Source of the DNA: Silene noctiflora
Lineage: Eukaryota; Streptophyta; Magnoliopsida; Caryophyllales; Caryophyllaceae
DNA length: 64,000 bases
Direction: 5' to 3'
Assembly (NCBI GenBank): GCA_009801015.1
Contig: VHZZ01001103.1
Span: forward strand, 1 to 64,000
The notes beneath the pieces are model-generated. The model had not been told where the DNA came from and did not search any database. It saw only the letters and a list, made by a program, of their open reading frames with translations. The translations under genes were made by a program, and so were the position numbers. Positions within the stretch are counted from its first letter, which is position 1, and each line of letters begins with the position of its first letter. Shown in pieces: positions 58,740 to 64,000 of this stretch.

Positions 58740-60239
58740 ACTTGGCAGGTCATATCCTTGATGGTTTATCAAGATGCCTAAAACTTATTGTCTCGACTAT
58801 TGTCTAGAGAAAGAAGTGGGCCGTGTCGGGTCGTACCTAGTGCCGACCCACCGTGCCTGACGAAGAAAATTGCACGACCAGACTCATAAAAGTGGGCTTC
58901 ATGTCATGCCGTGTTTGAGCGTGTCTTACCATTTCTTCCACTTTAACTCAATTTCTTTGTATTTTTAGCGTGTTATGTCCAGGTGCCATGCCTAGACACA
59001 GTCTTTTTTTTTTCAAATTTCGACGCAGGCACAACTCACAACCCATAACGCATCACTTTTAAACCCCCTAAACCAAGGCAATTCAATCATAATAATAGTA
59101 AGAAGTAAGAATATAAAATACATGTAGCAATTAGAGATGGAAGATCTTAAATCTTGAGAAGTGTTTAAAACTTCTATACCACCACATAGGCACATAGTTC
59201 AAGTCCCAATTCATACGGAGATTTCAAGGTGTACTTGAGCTAAACAAATTGAGGAGCTCAATTGTTTTGTCACATTTGTCTAAGTATTAAGCTTCCAAGT
59301 CAACTCTTTTCACGAATTAACAAATATTGTCTCCAAATCTCTGGATCTACTTTGACTATGCCACAAACAGCCATACCATTTACTTCATAAAAACCTTTCT
59401 AAGTTAGTATGTTACTTAGAACCAATTTAAATAAGTAAATAAATACTTTATTTATTTTTTAATATATAACGTTTTGCTTTTTTGATGTGAGTCTTTGACT
59501 TTAATATTTACAAAAATACATCTGTTAAAAAATTATAAAAATTATATCATTAATTTTTTTTACGAAACTCTTTCATATGAGTATACTTATGATAATATTT
59601 AATCATATAGTTTGAGAGATATTGAAGGCAGAAGTGCGTGTCTCGAAATGTGAGAAAGTCATATATAAAAAAAAACAGAGGGAGTAAAAAAGAGGATATT
59701 CGAAATCCTAATTTAAAACAGTCTTAAGCAAAACCTATTGTATTGATATTTTTACATTCCCGTATACTAAAGGAATAAAAGATCTCCAAAAATTTTCCGC
59801 CTAAATGAATTTGGGTATAATTGGACTTTCATTATATCATATTTGTGATTGGACTTTTATTATATTAATTGGACTTTCATTATATTATATCTACAACTTA
59901 CTCAATTATACTGAATTTTCCCTTTTTCATCGATATACAAAACATTAATAATATTAAATTTTACAAGTAAATTTTAAATTGAATTAAGTATCAATTGTAT
60001 GATCGTTATTTGGTTAGTAACACGAAGAGTTAAACAAGGCAAATCGATGCACATTGAAGTATAATGTGCAACTACTTTATGCTGCTTTAAGCAAACTAAA
60101 TAATTATAAGTAATAATTCAATAAAATAATCAGAATATAACAAAATGCATGTGCCAACAAATGCGTAGTTGATTGTTGCAACAATAAGACTTGTTCTATA
60201 TCACTTGGACTATTTATTTCATACCTCATTTATCATGTA
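58740..60239. other. Intergenic DNA
   Basis: No gene. 58800-58990 has GGGCCGTGTCGGGTCG-type repeats as in hAT-like elements without clear ends. 59460-59690 ends in GAGGGAGTA and resembles, in its right half, the element in golgin intron 14 (52254 onward), suggesting a Tc1/mariner-type MITE pair. Confidence 0.4.
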
Positions 60240-60248
60240 TAATATAAT

Positions 60249-60435
60249 CAAAGCGTCTCCCTTGTGACGGGTCGGTATTTGTGACGGGTAATGCCACTCA
60301 CAAAACGAATAAAGCAAAAGGTGGGGGCACCCCTCCACTTGCTTTCCTCTCTCCTCACATGGGTCTTTTGTCTCACAATTTGGTACCCGTCTTCTCAAAG
60401 TGACGGATANCTTCCGTCACAAATGAGAATTGCCC
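60249..60435. mobile_element. MULE-type MITE, family B
   Basis: CAAAGCGTCTCCCTTGTGACGG to GTCACAAATGAGAATTGCCC, flanked by a perfect 9-bp repeat TAATATAAT (60240-60248, 60436-60444). Contains the only N of the window (60410). The best preserved family B copy. Confidence 0.9.
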
Positions 60436-60444
60436 TAATATAAT

Positions 60445-61633
60445 GCTCTTTTCCTCCTGTTGAATTAAGAAATTTGTAACTGTCTACAAGTCATACTAAA
60501 TGTGTAACACATGAATTTCCAGCTCATACGATACAAATGACACGGTAACATGTTTTAACTATGACTGTCGATTTACTTTATGAGACTGTCTCGTACAAAG
60601 CACCTGATAAGTCTTGTAGGCTTCTTTCTAGTTCAGCCTATGATGGAAGGGAATAGAATCGATTAGGCTACCTTTTCGATCACTCAAAATGATAAATACT
60701 AATTCATCAAGAATCGATCATCCAACTAATAATTAATTAGCATACGTGTACATCCACAAAATGCTTTCAAACAAACAAACACATTACTGTAGGTAATGAG
60801 TCTCAATAATTCACCTATAATAAACACATAAGCCAATTTATAATGACTCCCGCACTTGCGAGGTAAGGATGTTTTGGAAGTATGCAACATTAAAGAAAAC
60901 CGTTTCTAAATGAGACAAGATGAAAATTACATCGAGAATCACAGGGCTGCTACTTCACAACACAAAGAAGCGCAACCACTTTAATCCGCTGTTCATCTTC
61001 AACGATAATGATTAATTTTAATTTTATTAAGTTTAAAAAAGAAGATTAAACAGAAGAATGACAAAGCTGCACAGTGCACATCAAACAACATGATGTACAT
61101 ATTACATGAAAATTGCAGAACAGGGAACAAAATTAACACAAAAGGTATCCTTTGTTCTTTCTTTTAAAAAGTTCTCCAAGTCTCGTCTAATCATTTGTTT
61201 ACTTTTAATTAAAATAATTCTCACAATGAATACAAAAGATAAACAAATGACTGAGACGGAGCAAATCATACTATTTCAAAAGCTAAATCAGCTAGCTTAA
61301 CTAATCGATTCCGAATGTACAAATGACACAAGTGTCACAGAGGTAGTACTGCCTAAGGATGAAAAAAACGGTTGGAACTTTAACGCACGAATTAGACTAA
61401 ATCAAGTAATTAACTCGTGATTACATCTACTCAATTTTCAATTGATCAATCACTCCTAAAAATAAATAACAAAACTGATCAATACTCAATTCCAAAATTA
61501 AACAAGATACAAGTTTATACAAGACGAGACTAAAACAGACTTCTTCTGTCTCATTCAATAGTTTACTTCTGAAATAATCTTGCTAAAAAAAAAGTAAATA
61601 AATAATTGAGACGAAAGAAGTAGTGAGTAACAC
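60445..61633. other. ATL downstream region
   Basis: Non-coding. Two short Stowaway-like hairpins: about 61171-61264 (CTAATCATTTGTTTACTTTT / AAACAAATGACTGAGACGG) and about 61538-61621 (TTCTGTCTCATTCAATAG / AATTGAGACGAAAG), the latter touching the ATL stop codon region. Confidence 0.45.
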
Positions 61634-62251
61634 CTAAGAAGAGGAGGAGTTGACGGAGGAGCGACGACGGTTATCAGGATACTGAGAAAGCGGCATAACT
61701 TCAGCTAACGGAGTCGAAACCGGAGTCGGTAACGGAGAATTCCGACAAACAGGACACGATCCATTCAATTTAAGCCAAGCATCAAGACAACATAGATGAA
61801 AATAATGCTTACAATCCGGCATCATTCTCAACATTTCTCCTTCTTTATAATCACACAAACAAATCGAACAAATATTCTCATTCTCATTTCCTTCATGACC
61901 ACTTTCCAAATCTCCTTTTTTAAAAAACTGAAATTTCGGGTACGAATTTATAACCGCCCGGTCAAGTCCTACTACACCGTTATGATCATTACCGTTATCA
62001 TTATCGTTGTCGTTGTCGTTGTCGCCTTCGGCGACAAAGAAGATTCTCGGGACAATAGTTGAGGTGGGACCAGGGGTGGAAGAAGGAGGATGTTGAAAAC
62101 GGCGGCGGCGACGACAACAAAGATAAGAAGAAAGAAGTAGGGAAGAAAGGAGGACTAAGAAAGCGAAAGCGATAGCGATAGAGTAACCGAGACCGATAGA
62201 TTGAAGGGAGAAAGTGAAATGGGAAGGAGAAGGAGAAGAAGGAGGGGACAT
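61634..62251 (-). CDS. ATL: RING-H2 E3 ubiquitin ligase, ATL family, 205 aa
   Basis: Single exon, as usual for ATLs. A membrane segment (about residues 20-45, YSIAIAFAFLVLLSSLLL) near the N-terminus is followed by a basic stretch CCRRRRR, an Asp/Asn run, and the GLD motif GLDRAVINSYPKFQF (95-109). The RING-H2 is Cys128, Cys131, Cys147, His149, His152, Cys155, Cys166, Cys169, with the ATL-typical Trp159 after the sixth ligand and Pro after Cys166. Spacing C-x2-C-x15-C-x-H-x2-H-x2-C-x10-C-x2-C. ATLs are membrane-bound E3 ligases in stress and defence signalling. The subgroup looks closest to ATL67-like proteins, which is an inference from size and layout. Ser-rich C-terminus. Confidence 0.93.
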   Translation of the reverse strand: MSPPSSPSPSHFTFSLQSIGLGYSIAIAFAFLVLLSSLLLSSYLCCRRRRRFQHPPSSTPGPTSTIVPRIFFVAEGDNDNDNDNDNGNDHNGVVGLDRAVINSYPKFQFFKKGDLESGHEGNENENICSICLCDYKEGEMLRMMPDCKHYFHLCCLDAWLKLNGSCPVCRNSPLPTPVSTPLAEVMPLSQYPDNRRRSSVNSSSS

Positions 62252-62448
62252 TGATGAGAATTAAAGGAGAAGAGTTTCATTGTTGAGAAAGAAGGGAAGT
62301 TGTGAAAGGTTTGTGGAGTTGGGGAAGAGAGGTGGGTGAGGAGTGTATGTAGGAGTAGATGAATATGCATTTAATTGTTGGTTTGGGAATAGACATTGTG
62401 TATTTAATGTGGGATTCATTGGGAGCGTTGAGAGAAAGAGAAAATATA

Positions 62449-63600
62449 TACTAGGACTTTTGGTGTGAGATGAATGGGAATTTATTTGGCAATTACTAGT
62501 GTTACCAAACTTATTCAAATCTTATCGAGGGTAGTCTTATCTGGTAAATGGGTTAATTGAATTGGGTCTGTATTAGATTAGTTTGACTGTAGGGGTGTTT
62601 ATTCAATGGTCCAGATCAAAGATCGGATCGGATCATACTTTATTTGGTCTGGTCCACGATCCACCTATTTACATAAGTTTGGTGTTTGGTCCGGCCCTGG
62701 ACCAAACCGAACGAACCGCGGACCGAACCATGGACCAAACTTTTGTAACAAAATCTTTAAAGTTGTATAACTTACCAATATTTCTCTTAATATCATAATA
62801 TTACTTTGTAATATATACTTTGACATATTCTGCTACTGTAGACAAAATAAATATAGGTCATTAAATAAATTAAAGTAATCGTTAAAATAATAAAGTAACA
62901 AAAAAATATTTTATTTGGTCCATATGGTCCGGTCCGGTCTATACATTTTACGGTCCGGACCGGACCGGGCCAATATAATTATGGTCCGGTCCACGGTCCA
63001 CCATTTTACCCTTTTTTGGTTTTCGGTTCACTATGTTTGGTCCAATCTGGTCCGGTCCCGGACCGACGAACACCCACGAGTTTGAGTCGGGTTATTTGAT
63101 TTTGCAAGCATTTAGGTTGGGTTTGGTCGGGTCGGGTCAGGTGAGCACTTTGGGTTTAATTCACTATCAACTTATTTGGGATAATGGTCATTATGTTTCG
63201 GGTCGGTTTGGATGGGGTTGGGAGTCAATTTGGGTTTCGAGTCAAATTGAGTTCTTTAATTCGAGAACGTGTTGAGTTATTTGAGCTAGGTCATTTGAGT
63301 CGGGTTAGTTGAGTGGGACTTTTGGTGTGAGATGAAAGGGAATTTATTTGGCAATTTGTAGTGTTACCAAACATTTCAAATCTTATGTGTTGAGGGGCAA
63401 AAGGCTAAATTGGATTCTGTTCGGGTCTGGTTATTTTGGGTTTGTAAGCATTTGGGTCTGGTTGGATCGGGTAATTAGTTTAGGTTCAGGTCTTTATCAA
63501 CTTATTTGGGGGTAAACGGTCAATATGCAATAATATCATTCTGACTAGATTGGATGGGGTTGGGTCAATTCGGGTTTTCGCTCAAATTTGAGCTTAATTT
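62449..63600. repeat. Local tandem duplication upstream of ATL
   Basis: GGACTTTTGGTGTGAGATGA at about 62454 recurs at about 63318, followed on both sides by GGGAATTTATTTGGCAATT and GTGTTACCAAAC. A second shared part (AAGCATTTAGGTTGGG / CTATCAACTTATTTGGG) is near 63105 and 63445. The first copy is split by the hAT element at 62588. Confidence 0.65.
62588..63078. mobile_element. Non-autonomous hAT-like element
   Basis: Left TAGGGGTGTTTATTC and right GACGAACACCCA are inverted, with many GGTCCGGTCC repeats inside. The flanks AGTTTGAC (62580-62587) and AGTTTGAG (63079-63086) are a likely 8-bp duplication with one difference. Non-coding. Confidence 0.65.
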
Positions 63601-64000
63601 GGAACGAGTAGGGTAGTTTTGGCCGAATCATTCAAGTCGGGCTAGTTTTGCCACGGTTTATTCTTACGATTGTTGTATCTTCATAGACTATGCACATAAT
63701 ATACGTGATTTGCAATCTAAGTACGAATTTTCAAAAGTTTACGCAAGTCGGAGTCTGTAACTTAAACTAACTTCATTGTACCTTACATATGGTAGTATAG
63801 TTAAGGGGTTAATTTATTTTTGTTACGATCCTCTCCATTTTCGTAAGAAATAAAGAAGAAAATGAGGATTCGAAATTAATTTAGTTATCTAAAAAATAAA
63901 TAATGATCAAATTGATGTGGTGAGATGATACTATGACCCACCAGTGTAAAACTAAAAAGTATGTGGTTTACTGACCAACATTGTTGGTAGGTCACTAGGG
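63601..64000. other. Right edge of window
   Basis: About 400 bp of AT-rich sequence without a gene or clear element. Confidence 0.5.

Overview
This is a nuclear segment of a flowering plant, most likely a eudicot. The evidence is many short exons with GT-AG introns, plant-only families (ABIL, RTNLB, ATL, a LEC1-type NF-YB, delta-8 sphingolipid desaturase), AT-rich intergenic DNA and a dense load of small transposons. I cannot fix the order from sequence alone. One undetermined base (N) lies at 60410. Exon coordinates below come from reading splice sites by eye while keeping the reading frame intact; every multi-exon model closes in frame.

Genes from left to right: a C2-domain protein (minus, 3620-4360); BAG6-type co-chaperone (minus, 6381-10248) with a 5'UTR intron, TATA box and step-type heat-shock element near 12.2 kb; a tRNA-Gly(UCC) gene (plus, 12347-12418); a broken F-box/DUF295-like gene joined to a stray copy of an ABIL exon (12.59-13.38 kb); ABIL, a WAVE/SCAR complex subunit (minus, 13940-18429); NMN/NaMN adenylyltransferase of NAD synthesis (plus, 23924-26976); a LEC1-type NF-YB (minus, 27250-29623); a cytochrome b5-fusion delta-8 sphingolipid desaturase (minus, 34839-36307); a golgin of the GC3/GC4 type (plus, 44685-52971); a reticulon (minus, 54002-56230); and a RING-H2 ATL E3 ligase (minus, 61634-62251). 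The genes are ordinary neighbours and do not form one pathway.

Between and inside genes there is a layered record of small elements: hAT (8-bp target repeats), MULE-type MITEs (9-bp), Tourist/Harbinger (TAA/TTA), Stowaway (TA), Helitrons (CTRR ends with hairpin), tRNA-derived SINEs, two solo LTRs and a CACTA end at the left edge. Several are nested, which gives relative ages.

The most interesting local signals are: (1) an intron in the desaturase gene flanked by an exon-derived direct repeat, which looks like intron birth by tandem duplication; (2) the LEC1-type gene's core promoter (TATA plus G-box) repeated about five times upstream; (3) a step-type heat-shock element at BAG6, and an orphan copy of the BAG6 promoter/5'UTR, without that element, placed downstream of the gene and facing the C2 gene; (4) paired filled and empty insertion sites inside a duplication. 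I did not find a clearly novel multi-gene system.
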